From the NCBI RefSeq assembly GCF_900103125.1, contig NZ_FNJV01000008.1:278294-342293 (forward strand): 64,000 nucleotides of DNA. Direction: 5' to 3'. The number at the start of each line of letters is the position of its first letter. Position 1 is the stretch's first letter. The notes under the pieces were generated by a model. The model worked only from the letters and a program-made list of their open reading frames with translations. It was not told the DNA's origin and ran no database searches. A program made the translations under genes and the position numbers. This DNA is from Mucilaginibacter sp. OK268 (GTDB lineage: Bacteria > Bacteroidota > Bacteroidia > Sphingobacteriales > Sphingobacteriaceae). Positions 32,743 to 41,157 of this stretch are shown here, piece after piece.

Positions 32743-34563
32743 TTATTTTAAAAAGGCTTTGATCACTTTTGCCCGGCTTTTACCCAGGTTAGTTAATGTA
32801 TAGGATTGTGCCGCTGCCGGTACCACAAAAGTTTCGGCGTAGGCAAAAGTTTGTTCGGTTCCATTGGCTGTTTTTATAGCAATGGCCGATCCTTCAACCA
32901 ACATCATTACGTGGCATTGGTTATGGATTTCAACAGTGATCTCTTTGTCAAATTCCATCCGGTGAACATCATAAAAATGCTCCTGGTGTGTGGGTACATG
33001 CACCAGTTGCCAGTCTTCTCCCTGCTGGATAACCTCTTGTTTAGAAATAAGCTCCGCCTGGACTTTTTCACCTTTACGATCAAAATTAAGGTTATTAAAG
33101 GCGTGATCAATGTTAATGGGGCGGGGGTTACCATCAAGGTCAAGCCTTAGCCAATCGTACATCTTAAAGGTGAAAATATAAGGTGTGGCGCTGATCTCAA
33201 GCACCAGGTTATTGGCCCCTGCGCTATGCACGGTACCGTTTGGGATCAGGAACAGGTCGTGTTTTTTAGCCGCATGCGCCTGAACATAATTCGTGATTTC
33301 TACTTCCTTATTTTCACGCTGACTGGTTTCTAATACCGATCTGAACTTTTCGGGTTGAATGTTGTCTTGAAAACCAAGGTAAACCTCAGCCTCGTCCTTA
33401 CAATCCAGTATATAATAGGTTTCGTCCTGGGTTATGGTCTCACCAAAATTATCCTGTATATATTTTAGTGAAGGATGGCACTGGATAGACAAGTTACCAC
33501 CGTCATAAGTATCCAGAAAATCAAAACGAATGGGAAACTCGTCGCCAAATTTTTGTGCGTGAACACCCAGCACCTCTTGTTGGTTATTAAACATCAGGAA
33601 ATCAAAAGATACCTCGAGCAAGTAACCGTCGCTTTCAAACACCAATCCATTTTCCGGCACAATCAGCTCAAAAGACCAGGCATAGTTAACCACATCCTTA
33701 TTGATATTTTTGATATGCTCACGTATCCAATGACCACCCCATGCTCCCGGTTCAAACCAGGGCCTAACCCTGATCACCGACTGGCTAAGCTGGTTCAGAC
33801 CATCTGTAAGATCGGCTTTGTACATCCAGTTAATATCATTTGCCCACTGCCCATCAGCTATAACGGCTATTTTATCAAGTATTTGTTTTTTATAATTATT
33901 GAGTAAAACCCAGTCGACAAAGTAAAAACGTTTGTACATGTAAAATGGTTCATTAGCCCCATTGGCACCCAGGTTGGTTATAACTCCTGCTCTCATTCGA
34001 AACTGCAATTCATTTTTTGGCAGATCGATATAAATTACCGGGGCATCCCAACCACTCAACGCCGCTCCAGGCCCCATCACTATGTTAAGATCTGCGGCTT
34101 CATTTGGTAATTGCTCTGTTAACTTATCCAGCTCATACAAATCGTGAAGAGACAAGGTACATTTAGTTCCCCAAACAGCATCCGGAGCCCCTAAGAATGG
34201 TTCGATCAATGTCTCAACTACTTGTGCAGGTTTTAAATATGCTGTAGTTTCTATCCAATTAACCGTTAATCCATCCGCTATAAAATATTCGTTTAACGAT
34301 GTCTTTATTATATCCCATAAAACTCCTGCATAACCATCAATGATCACTCTTTTTTTTCTGATGATGTATTGTGCCAATGAATGATAGCCGTTAAAAATTT
34401 TCCCTCCTCCCAGTGAACGAACTGGGTAAACATTATATTCATCCTGTGTAATATTGTTGTTATTTAATCTTACAGGCATTAAAAATTGCGAAGTTCTTCG
34501 AATCTGCTCGTAGGTGATTTTGTGTAAGGCTGGGGTATTTGAAGGGCTTGGATTAGTATTCAT
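32743..34563 (-). CDS. Class I mannose-6-phosphate-isomerase-like protein with N-terminal kinase-like domain
   Basis: This 606-residue protein is roughly twice the length of a small ManA. The C-terminal part (about 280-606) is cupin-type ManA: WFEPGAWGGHWI, the zinc-site-like SIQCHPSLKYI, FLIPNGTVHSAGANN and a final cupin with VVPAAAQSYTL. The N-terminal part (about 55-255) resembles a P-loop nucleoside/uridine kinase fold (VIIDGYAG; NIVMGPGAALSGWDAPVIYI) but has no GxxxxGK[ST], so ATP binding is doubtful. It probably isomerises an aldose phosphate or free sugar brought in by the MFS gene 11 nt downstream. Similarly long class I isomerases are known from Bacteroidota. The exact substrate is unknown. 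Confidence 0.8.
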   Translation of the reverse strand: MNTNPSPSNTPALHKITYEQIRRTSQFLMPVRLNNNNITQDEYNVYPVRSLGGGKIFNGYHSLAQYIIRKKRVIIDGYAGVLWDIIKTSLNEYFIADGLTVNWIETTAYLKPAQVVETLIEPFLGAPDAVWGTKCTLSLHDLYELDKLTEQLPNEAADLNIVMGPGAALSGWDAPVIYIDLPKNELQFRMRAGVITNLGANGANEPFYMYKRFYFVDWVLLNNYKKQILDKIAVIADGQWANDINWMYKADLTDGLNQLSQSVIRVRPWFEPGAWGGHWIREHIKNINKDVVNYAWSFELIVPENGLVFESDGYLLEVSFDFLMFNNQQEVLGVHAQKFGDEFPIRFDFLDTYDGGNLSIQCHPSLKYIQDNFGETITQDETYYILDCKDEAEVYLGFQDNIQPEKFRSVLETSQRENKEVEITNYVQAHAAKKHDLFLIPNGTVHSAGANNLVLEISATPYIFTFKMYDWLRLDLDGNPRPINIDHAFNNLNFDRKGEKVQAELISKQEVIQQGEDWQLVHVPTHQEHFYDVHRMEFDKEITVEIHNQCHVMMLVEGSAIAIKTANGTEQTFAYAETFVVPAAAQSYTLTNLGKSRAKVIKAFLK

Positions 34564-34575
34564 TTATTTGTAATA

Positions 34576-34681
34576 ATGTACATACATATTAATTTATGCC
34601 TGTAAAAATCCTTGGAGGATTTTTTCCTATAAGTAAACATCCATAATCCGTCGACTTATTATTTATTATGTACAAACATAT
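34576..34681. promoter_or_regulatory. Direct operator-like repeats between isomerase and gntR
   Basis: ATGTACATACATAT (34576-34589) and ATGTACAAACATAT (34668-34681) match at 13 of 14 positions, 92 bp apart, in the divergent region. Each contains GTAC, like GT-N-AC type GntR sites. The first lies 13 bp before the isomerase start and could block its promoter. Confidence 0.55.
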
Positions 34682-34835
34682 AAATAAATTCATCGTACAA
34701 GTAATTTCTAATTAATTTATTTTTGTACTTAAAATATATGGTTGCCAAATACTAAAAACTGTTTCAGCACGTCTTTATGTAGCAACAAATAAACTTGTTG
34801 AATAAAATGGTTATTATTGTAATTTACACTAATAA

Positions 34836-35564
34836 ATGAAATACGCTATAGATCATAAAAGTCCTATTCCTTTACACGTACAGGCCGAAGCCCTTTTAAG
34901 AACGTTGATAGCAGAAGAAGAGTACCAGGAAGGTAAACTTTTGCCCAATGAGGTCGACCTTGCCAAAAAACTAGCCATATCACGTACAACTTTAAGACAA
35001 GCAATTAACAAACTGGTTTTTGAAGGATTACTGGTGCGCAAAAAAAGGTTCGGTACCAAAGTTGCCCAGGCTGCAGTTAGCTCAAAGTCAAACAACTGGT
35101 TAAGCTTTTCGCAGGAAATGGCGTTAAGAGGTATCCCGATCAAGAACTTTGAACTGCACGTTACCTGGGTATTCCCGGATGAGGCTCTTGCAAAATTCTT
35201 TGAAATAAAAACCGACCGCAAAATATTAAAAATGGAACGGGTAAGAGGCCGTACCGATGAGCCATTTGTTTATTTTGCTTCCTATTTTCATCCCCGTGTT
35301 GGCCTTACAGGCGATGAAGATTTTAAGAGACCATTATACGAAATGTTGGAGCAGGATCATTCCGTTATCGCCACCTTATCAAAAGAAGAGATCAGTGCAA
35401 AATCAGCCAATACCTCTATTGCCGAGAAATTGCGGATAGCCGTTGGCAGTCCGGTACTATTCAGAAAAAGATTTGTTTTTGACCAGGGTGAACGGCCAAT
35501 TGAATACAATTTAGGATATTATAAAGCAGATAGCTTTGTGTATACTGTAGAGAGTACCCGGTAA
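34836..35564 (+). CDS. GntR-family (HutC/UTRA) transcriptional regulator
   Basis: This is a 242-residue regulator. The N-terminal winged helix-turn-helix (about 10-75) reads PLHVQAEALLRTLI, GKLLPNEVDLAKKLAISRTT and LRQAINKLVFEGLLVRKKRF. The C-terminal UTRA ligand domain (about 95-240) includes FEIKTDRKILKMERVRG, PFVYFASYFHPR and RKRFVFDQGERPIEYNLGYY. UTRA proteins usually sense sugar phosphates or related effectors and release DNA. Being divergent from the isomerase/transporter operon, it probably controls it through the ATGTACANACATAT repeats. That assignment is inference. Confidence 0.92.
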   Translation: MKYAIDHKSPIPLHVQAEALLRTLIAEEEYQEGKLLPNEVDLAKKLAISRTTLRQAINKLVFEGLLVRKKRFGTKVAQAAVSSKSNNWLSFSQEMALRGIPIKNFELHVTWVFPDEALAKFFEIKTDRKILKMERVRGRTDEPFVYFASYFHPRVGLTGDEDFKRPLYEMLEQDHSVIATLSKEEISAKSANTSIAEKLRIAVGSPVLFRKRFVFDQGERPIEYNLGYYKADSFVYTVESTR

Positions 35565-35691
35565 ATACCCAACCTATCATTATATTTAATTTGATGCCTG
35601 ACTCATCAAATTAAATTTTCACATCATTCCTTCCTTTATTTTTTATAACCTGCTGCATCTGGCGAATAGCTGGTTACACTATTACTTTATA

Positions 35692-36021
35692 CTAAGTACG
35701 TGGCCTCTTAGGATTAAACGCTACTAAATAGGTTAGTTCCTCATTCAAACCATTACGCGTTCCTTCTTTGCGGTCTTCCTGGTGGCTTGGCTGATCAAGC
35801 CTTGATTTAATTGTATGAAAAACCTGTAATAATATTTCCGGGAATATTCTGGCTGCGATGGTTGGATAGTAATCCTTTTGAATTTTTATTCGTTCGGTAT
35901 CGGTCGCCATACTTAATTCCCAGTTATCTTCTCCTTTAAAACCATGTTCTTTGGCTGTATTCAACAAATCGAACATGTACATACGGGTTTGCTTTTCTAT
36001 TGCTTGCTTGTCAACTATCAT
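35692..36021 (-). CDS. Hypothetical cytosolic protein, 109 aa
   Basis: No family is recognised. The protein begins MIVDKQAIEKQTRMYMFDLL, has no signal peptide or membrane segment, and is rich in charged residues. A helical middle (PTIAARIFPEILLQVFHTIKS) and a polar tail (QEDRKEGTRNGLNEE) are visible. It stands alone, 127 nt beyond the 3' end of the gntR gene and just downstream of a MITE-like element. Amino-acid composition is reasonable for a real protein, but it could be a remnant. Confidence 0.55.
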   Translation of the reverse strand: MIVDKQAIEKQTRMYMFDLLNTAKEHGFKGEDNWELSMATDTERIKIQKDYYPTIAARIFPEILLQVFHTIKSRLDQPSHQEDRKEGTRNGLNEELTYLVAFNPKRPRT

Positions 36022-36512
36022 TATTTCTTTGCTTTAATGTTTACAACAGCAACGACAATTCATGATACAATAACATTGTTTTTAAACAAGGTAAACAAAT
36101 GCTTTGCTCATTTTGGCGGTGATGCTGGTATTGTTTTATTAGCTAAAACTTAATTATCACCGTGTCAGAAAATGGCAATGCCTAAGAATTTATTTAGTGG
36201 TATGAAAGGAATTGCTTAAAGATAAGCATATTTTATGGCATCAGCGGTTTTAATTTAGCTGGTGCCCTAAAAACAAAATGCGCTCCGGGTTTTACCCCGG
36301 AACACACTTGTTTTCCAAAAACTATAACCGCTTATAGTGGAAATCTTTAACCGACCTAATTAATATAACTGCGGCGGCACCAACTAAATGGTTTTACAGG
36401 TGTAAAATTAACACGTATTCCGTCATAATTAGTATATTTTTAAAAAATTACTTCTTACGTTATTAACGAATCAGTATCTTTTGGTTTGTTGGGATTCAGC
36501 TGAGCAAAGAAA
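36022..36512. other. Intergenic region carrying a MITE-like element
   Basis: This 491-bp region contains the 137-bp element at 36253-36389 with flanking 7-bp repeats. Elsewhere it is AT-rich, and I see no gene. It also includes the promoter area for the leftward 109-aa gene. Confidence 0.65.
36253..36389. mobile_element. MITE-like element, 137 bp, with 14-bp inverted ends and 7-bp target duplication
   Basis: The left end ATTTAGCTGGTGCC (36253-36266) and right end GGCACCAACTAAAT (36376-36389) are inverse copies with 13 of 14 matches. The bases directly outside are GGTTTTA on both sides (36246-36252 and 36390-36396), a perfect 7-bp direct repeat. There is no coding frame inside. A short internal hairpin (TCCGGG...CCCGGA, around 36284-36301) is present. 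The structure is that of a non-autonomous transposon. The parent transposase is not in this window. Confidence 0.75.
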
Positions 36513-37325
36513 CTATACCGAAGATCTTCGGTTATTTGTTCGCTTGTTTTGATAAGCATAATTCCGGATTTTTGCGCTTGTTTCATACCATGCCCAGAAA
36601 CAGGAAAGAAAGAAACCCGAAAAACCGTCTTTGTAGCCCCTTGCAGCGATAAAACTGTTACGGAATGATCGGAAAGGCTGCAATGCTATTTCACGAGGCG
36701 TGCTCCGGATTCCGTTTTTAAAGCGGGCTTCCCCTTCGTTACGCAGATACCTGGAATGTTTCTCAAAAAGTTTCCTGAAACCTATCATCCAGTAATGATG
36801 AATAAAATTTTTGCCCTTAAAAACAATATCGTAGGTGGTATATCCCTCTTTTATTTTTCGACCCAGGTGAATAAGCTCCCGGAATTCAAAGCGATTATGA
36901 TTTACCAATAATATTCTCCGGTTTATGCCGCCCCAGTTAGTACCGTAAAGCCTTTTCCCTTTAAAATAAAAGATCCAGGGTGAGCTAATCGCTCCAATAT
37001 TTTCAAGTGGTACTCCGCCATTAAAAATATGATGAATTTCGGCGACCAACTCTTCGCTCAGTACCTCATCCGGATCAGTGATCAACACCCATTCATGTTT
37101 TGTTGATTTGGAATATTTGGCATGTATCCACTCGCAACTGTCAACCCGGGCATGATCAATTACTTTCGCGCCGAATCGCAAGGCTATTTCTTTAGAATCA
37201 TCCGCAGAGCCCAGGTCAAAGTATAAGATCTCATCACAGAACGACAATGGTTTTAAGGCCTGCTCCAATAACCGGGCTTCATTGTACCCTACAATAATGG
37301 CGGAAACAGGTAGTTTATTAATCAT
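36513..37325 (-). CDS. Family 2 glycosyltransferase (WaaE/KdtX-like)
   Basis: This 270-residue GT-A protein begins PVSAIIVGYNEARLLEQALK. ILYFDLGSADDSKEIALRFG and the metal/nucleotide site WVLITDPDEVLSEELV (variant DxD) follow. It resembles LPS inner-core-type glucosyltransferases (WaaE-like) in length and in the early DLGSxDDS motif. No membrane domain is obvious apart from a hydrophobic segment near the C-terminus (FSGFFLSCFWAWYE). It probably adds a sugar to a surface glycan in the cytoplasm. It is divergent from a second glycosyltransferase, and the starts are only 62 bp apart. Confidence 0.85.
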   Translation of the reverse strand: MINKLPVSAIIVGYNEARLLEQALKPLSFCDEILYFDLGSADDSKEIALRFGAKVIDHARVDSCEWIHAKYSKSTKHEWVLITDPDEVLSEELVAEIHHIFNGGVPLENIGAISSPWIFYFKGKRLYGTNWGGINRRILLVNHNRFEFRELIHLGRKIKEGYTTYDIVFKGKNFIHHYWMIGFRKLFEKHSRYLRNEGEARFKNGIRSTPREIALQPFRSFRNSFIAARGYKDGFSGFFLSCFWAWYETSAKIRNYAYQNKRTNNRRSSV

Positions 37326-37338
37326 AGTTGAACCAGTG

Positions 37339-37380
37339 ATAGCGAACTAAAGTAAATAATTTTATACATTAGTTCGCTAT
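37339..37380. promoter_or_regulatory. 12-bp inverted repeat between two divergent glycosyltransferases
   Basis: ATAGCGAACTAA (37339-37350) and TTAGTTCGCTAT (37369-37380) are exact inverse copies with an 18-bp AT-rich spacer. They fill nearly the whole 62-bp space between the start codons, so a protein bound here would affect both genes, or the repeat folds in either leader. Confidence 0.55.
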
Positions 37381-37387
37381 TAAATCT

Positions 37388-38254
37388 ATGTCAGATAAGC
37401 CTTTCTTTTCCATTATAATACCGGTTTTTAATAGTGCAGCCACACTATCAAATGCTTTAGGCAGCATTCTGAGTCAAACATTTACTAACTACGAGGTAAT
37501 TATAATCGATGGTTTGTCCACAGACAATACTATGTCCATCATCAATAGCCATGTCAAAGATTTACCGCTTAAATATTTAACCGAGCCAGATAAAGGCATT
37601 TATGACGCCATGAACAAAGGGATAAAACTAGCTGAAGGTGGTTGGTTATATTTTATGGGTGGTGATGATATATTGTATGATACAAGGGTATTATCGACTA
37701 TACACCTAGAGTTAAGTAACAAGCCATGCCACCTGATATATGGTAATGTTATTGGTCAGTTATCAAACACAAAATATGCTTACGATACAGTGGACAAAGT
37801 TTTAACAGAAGGCCTGCATCACCAAAGCGCGTTTTATAAAAGAGATCTTTTTGACGAGTTAGGTACCTACAATAACTCCTTTAAAATAGCAGCCGATTAT
37901 CATTTCACCTTAAAAGTATTTGTCAGCAAATTATACAAAACACAATATGCAAATATCGATACCTGCATCTATGGCGAAAGTGGTTTTAGTTCTCATAACT
38001 ATGATTACAGGTTTTATAGCTATCACTACAGGTTCTTGTCAAAAAACAATGCAGTAAAACAAACCGGGGTATTTCAAAAGTGCCTGGACGATTCTGTGTA
38101 CTGCTGTTTATATTTGGCGATGAACAAAACAGACCTATTATTTGCCTGGCAAAACCTGCTGTTTTACCTGTTTCAAAAAAACGCATTTACTTTTAAATAC
38201 AGAATAAAAAAAGGCCTCCAAATGCTCCGTTGGAGCATACTTAGCAGCAAGTAA
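37388..38254 (+). CDS. Family 2 glycosyltransferase
   Basis: This 288-residue GT-A enzyme has the classic start FSIIIPVFNSAATLSNALGS, the acceptor-loop motif EVIIIDGLSTDNTMSII, LTEPDKGIYDAMNKGI and the DxD-like site YFMGGDDILYD. The C-terminal half holds HHQSAFYKRDLFDELGTYN, common in colanic-acid WcaA/E-type transferases. It likely builds an exopolysaccharide or LPS side chain. Divergent from the glycosyltransferase at 36513-37325, it probably shares regulation through the inverted repeat between them. The acceptor is unknown. Confidence 0.9.
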   Translation: MSDKPFFSIIIPVFNSAATLSNALGSILSQTFTNYEVIIIDGLSTDNTMSIINSHVKDLPLKYLTEPDKGIYDAMNKGIKLAEGGWLYFMGGDDILYDTRVLSTIHLELSNKPCHLIYGNVIGQLSNTKYAYDTVDKVLTEGLHHQSAFYKRDLFDELGTYNNSFKIAADYHFTLKVFVSKLYKTQYANIDTCIYGESGFSSHNYDYRFYSYHYRFLSKNNAVKQTGVFQKCLDDSVYCCLYLAMNKTDLLFAWQNLLFYLFQKNAFTFKYRIKKGLQMLRWSILSSK

Positions 38255-38355
38255 AATTCAGGTCCTTTTTAGATCCCAGCCCTTCCTTTCCTCAAAAAGC
38301 CAAAATCATAACATTAAAGGATAGTTTCGGTCAATTTTATTGAACCTTGTTTAAA

Positions 38356-38363
38356 TATCTTTG
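38356..38363 (+). promoter_or_regulatory. Putative -7 element (TATCTTTG) of the aldehyde dehydrogenase gene
   Basis: TATCTTTG matches TAnnTTTG, 56 bp before the ATG at 38420. Confidence 0.5.
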
Positions 38364-38419
38364 TTAAAAATATTCGCGGCTAAGGCTGCTTGTATGATCA
38401 TCTATTATAAACATCTGTC

Positions 38420-39904
38420 ATGGCTAACCCATTTAAAGAAACCAGTGTCGACGAAATAAACCAGGTAATGCAGCGCTCATACGCCGCGTTCGGGATCTAT
38501 CGAAAAAAGAGCATCGAAGAAAAAAGTACCTTCCTGGATACCATAGCCCAGGAGATAGAAGCGTTGGGCGATGCCCTGCTGCAAAAAGCATCCGAAGAAA
38601 CTAACCTGCCCATTGGCCGCCTAACCGGCGAACGTGCCCGCACTACCGGACAGCTGCGCATGTTTGCTACCATGCTGCGCGAAGGTAGTTGGGTAGAAGC
38701 CACTATTGATACCGCACAACCCGAACGCACACCCATGCCCAAACCCGATCTGCGTAAAATGCTGATCCCCCTGGGCCCGGTAGTAGTTTTCGGGGCGAGT
38801 AATTTTCCCTTCGCTTACTCTACTGCCGGCGGCGATACCGCCAGTGCACTGGCCGCGGGCTGCCCGGTAGTTGTAAAAGCCCATCCGGCCCATGCCGAAA
38901 CTTCGGAAATGGTGTATGAGGCTATAAAAAAAGCCATAGCCATCTGCAATATGCCTGTTGATGTTTTTCAGCATGTACACGGCACTTCGTTTGAAAGCGG
39001 CAAAGCGTTGGTACAAGCTGAGCATACCGCGGCGGTAGGCTTTACCGGCTCAACCGCGGGCGGTAAAGCACTGTTTGATTATTCGGCGCAAAGAGCAAAC
39101 CCGATACCGGTATTTTCTGAAATGGGCAGCATCAACCCGGTGATATTTTTACCGGATACCCTGCAAAAAAACACCGCCGAATTGGCCGCACAATACACAG
39201 GTTCTATTACCTTAGGTATGGGGCAATTCTGCACTAATCCAGGCTTAATGCTCGCGGTAGAAAGTCCGGCCCTGCATGATTTCCTGGAACATTTAAGCAC
39301 CGGCATTAAGGCAGTACAGCCCGCCAAAATGCTGCACGCCGGTATCCATTCAGCTTATCAGAAAAAAAGTAACGCCGCACTTAAACAGGATGGCGTAGCC
39401 CTGGTTGAACAAGCCCAAGCTACAGCACACGATATAGAAGCATTGCCCATCATCGCCCAGGTAAGCGGCGAAACATTTTTGCAGAACCCACTACTGCACG
39501 AGGAAGTTTTTGGCCCTTACTCGCTCATGGTAAGCTGCCGCGATGAGCAAGAACTGATAGCGGTTTTAAAATCAGTATCTGGCCAGCTCAGCACCACCAT
39601 AATGGGTACAGAAAAAGACCTGATCGACCATCCAGAGCTGATAGATCTGCTGCCATCTATCGCCGGCAGGATATTGTTTAACGGTGTACCTACCGGGGTG
39701 GAGGTTTGTGCCAGCATGGTACATGGCGGTCCTTCGCCAGCCACTACCGATAGCCGCTTTACAGCTGTGGGTATTAATGCGGTAAAACGCTGGGTTCGCC
39801 CGGTATGTTATCAAAACTGGCCCGATAGTCAGTTGCCGCCGGCCCTGCAGAATGCCAACTCACTCGGCATTTGGCGGATGGTTGATAATGAGTGGAAAAA
39901 GTAA
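38420..39904 (+). CDS. NADP-dependent aldehyde dehydrogenase, ketoglutarate-semialdehyde type
   Basis: This is a 494-residue ALDH-superfamily enzyme. PLGPVVVFGASNFPFAYSTA binds the cofactor adenine side. GFTGSTAGGKAL is the Rossmann turn. The catalytic Glu lies in FSEMGSINP (Glu234) and the nucleophile in GQFCTNPG (Cys271). FSEMGSINPV and GQFCTNPGL are typical of 2,5-dioxopentanoate (alpha-ketoglutarate semialdehyde) dehydrogenases, which end oxidative pentose, uronate or hydroxyproline pathways. That would fit the pectin-type GH28 gene at the window start, but the gene stands alone and the substrate is inferred. A CCCCC-TGA-GGGGG hairpin follows the stop at once. Confidence 0.88.
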   Translation: MANPFKETSVDEINQVMQRSYAAFGIYRKKSIEEKSTFLDTIAQEIEALGDALLQKASEETNLPIGRLTGERARTTGQLRMFATMLREGSWVEATIDTAQPERTPMPKPDLRKMLIPLGPVVVFGASNFPFAYSTAGGDTASALAAGCPVVVKAHPAHAETSEMVYEAIKKAIAICNMPVDVFQHVHGTSFESGKALVQAEHTAAVGFTGSTAGGKALFDYSAQRANPIPVFSEMGSINPVIFLPDTLQKNTAELAAQYTGSITLGMGQFCTNPGLMLAVESPALHDFLEHLSTGIKAVQPAKMLHAGIHSAYQKKSNAALKQDGVALVEQAQATAHDIEALPIIAQVSGETFLQNPLLHEEVFGPYSLMVSCRDEQELIAVLKSVSGQLSTTIMGTEKDLIDHPELIDLLPSIAGRILFNGVPTGVEVCASMVHGGPSPATTDSRFTAVGINAVKRWVRPVCYQNWPDSQLPPALQNANSLGIWRMVDNEWKK

Positions 39905-39920
39905 CCCCCCTGAGGGGGCG

Positions 39921-40056
39921 AAAAAGTGGGTTTACATGGTTTACACTTTTCATGGCTAACACGCATCTATACAATTGATAACCAACTACATAGATTCATT
40001 TATGCAAGAAAAACTGGGCTTACATGTAAACCATGGAGATGTGGGTTTACAACATT
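39921..40056. repeat. GTTTACA-type repeat, copy 2
   Basis: The first 30 bp equal 17396-17425 exactly. Further GGGCTTACATGTAAACC (about 40016-40032) and GTGGGTTTACAACATTTG (from 40041) units follow, able to form hairpins. The repeat sits between the convergent dehydrogenase and lysR genes. Confidence 0.75.
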
Positions 40057-40104
40057 TGTGGATTGGAGTCGGCCGACTGTGGTGATACTCTTCTTTTTAA
40101 AACT

Positions 40105-40148
40105 ATGTCATTGCGAGCGATAGCGTGGCAATCTCCTCGCAATGACAT
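40105..40148. repeat. REP-like palindrome, family A, short form
   Basis: ATGTCATTGCGAG and CTCGCAATGACAT enclose only 18 nt (CGATAGCGTGGCAATCTC). It is a compact member of the family found also at 5926, 43089, 47792 and 58079. It ends 12 bp from the lysR stop codon and could serve as a terminator. Confidence 0.8.
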
Positions 40149-40159
40149 AGTGGAATTAT

Positions 40160-41056
40160 TTACGCCATTTCCTTTATAAAAATTTCCTTGATGCTTTCTA
40201 TCTCTTTGGCGTAGATGGTTTTCTTGCGCATGGAAAAATACAGAGTATTCTCTACCTTTTTCCGGCCTTCCCATATTAGTTTTACATCACCGTTTTCTAT
40301 CTCCCGCTTGCATAAAAAATCAGGGATCACCGCCAGGCCTGTACCACTGCTCAGGCACCGTACTATCGAATTTAAATTCGGCACAATAAAATTGGGCTTA
40401 AAGTTAGGCCGCCTGTTAAAGTTGTTGTACCAAAAACGCAGCCAATGCTCCATATCGCCCGTAGTACCATACCAGCGCTGCGCGCTAAGCCATTGTTCTA
40501 AACCAGCCATATCGTCCTGTGCCAACAGTTTATCAAATTCGGCACAGTCAATATTTTTCCCGGCAACCAGTACAATGGTCTCTTTGGAAAAAGGGATGTA
40601 TTCGATGCTTTTATTACTGCCTTTTTCCGGGGTAATGATGAGGTCGAGGATACCATTGTCCAGGTCGGCCAGCATCTGCGGGTATTCGCCAAACTTAATG
40701 ATCACGTTAAAGGGCAGCGTAGCCAGGTAAGGCTCCAGCGTGATCTGGAACGTTTCAAAACACATGCCTATGCTAATGGTGGGCGTATCCTTTTCGGTAC
40801 TGCGGTGGAAATGCTTTTCGGCCAATTCCAGCTTTTGCAGTGCTTCCTGGATATAGTTATACAGGATCTTGCCCCGCTCGGTCGAAACCATTTTTCGCGA
40901 GGTACGGTCGAACAGTTTATAACCTACATAAGCCTCTAACGAACCCAGGTGCAAACTCACGCCAGGCTGCGATACATACAGCGCTTCGGCCGCGCCGGTA
41001 AGGGTTCCGGTTTCGTATATCGCTTTAAAAGTCCTGTACCACTCTAAATTTACCAT
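40160..41056 (-). CDS. LysR-family transcriptional regulator
   Basis: This is a 298-residue protein from the ATG at 41056, which begins MVNLEWYRTFKAIYETGTLT; an upstream start nine codons earlier lacks support. The helix-turn-helix (about 15-60) reads AAEALYVSQPGVSLHLGSLE, then YKLFDRTSRKM. The effector domain (about 85-298) contains TISIGMCFETFQITLEPYLA, LDLIITPEKGSNKSIEYIPF and GTGLAVIPDFLCKREIENGD. It is divergent from mdaB and the two reductase-type genes after it, so it is the likely activator or repressor of that cluster, perhaps sensing quinones or other electrophiles. Confidence 0.92.
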   Translation of the reverse strand: MVNLEWYRTFKAIYETGTLTGAAEALYVSQPGVSLHLGSLEAYVGYKLFDRTSRKMVSTERGKILYNYIQEALQKLELAEKHFHRSTEKDTPTISIGMCFETFQITLEPYLATLPFNVIIKFGEYPQMLADLDNGILDLIITPEKGSNKSIEYIPFSKETIVLVAGKNIDCAEFDKLLAQDDMAGLEQWLSAQRWYGTTGDMEHWLRFWYNNFNRRPNFKPNFIVPNLNSIVRCLSSGTGLAVIPDFLCKREIENGDVKLIWEGRKKVENTLYFSMRKKTIYAKEIESIKEIFIKEMA

Positions 41057-41077
41057 GATCCTACTATTATAATTATG

Positions 41078-41089
41078 ATACAAATGTAT
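41078..41089. promoter_or_regulatory. Possible LysR-type box (ATAC-N4-GTAT)
   Basis: ATACAAATGTAT is a short interrupted dyad between lysR and mdaB, 36 bp upstream of the TAATTTTG promoter element at 41125-41132. It is consistent with a LysR site but short. Confidence 0.35.
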
Positions 41090-41124
41090 GATTTAAATTA
41101 TTTTAATAGTAGATAAATCCGACA

Positions 41125-41132
41125 TAATTTTG
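41125..41132 (+). promoter_or_regulatory. mdaB -7 element (TAATTTTG)
   Basis: TAATTTTG matches TAnnTTTG and lies 25 bp before the ATG at 41158. Confidence 0.55.
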
Positions 41133-41157
41133 TGCCATCAAAATTAAATACAACAAT

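Noticed and set aside
37339..37380. Invertible promoter flanked by inverted repeats
   Set aside because: The 18-bp spacer is too short to hold a promoter between recombination sites, and no invertase gene is nearby.
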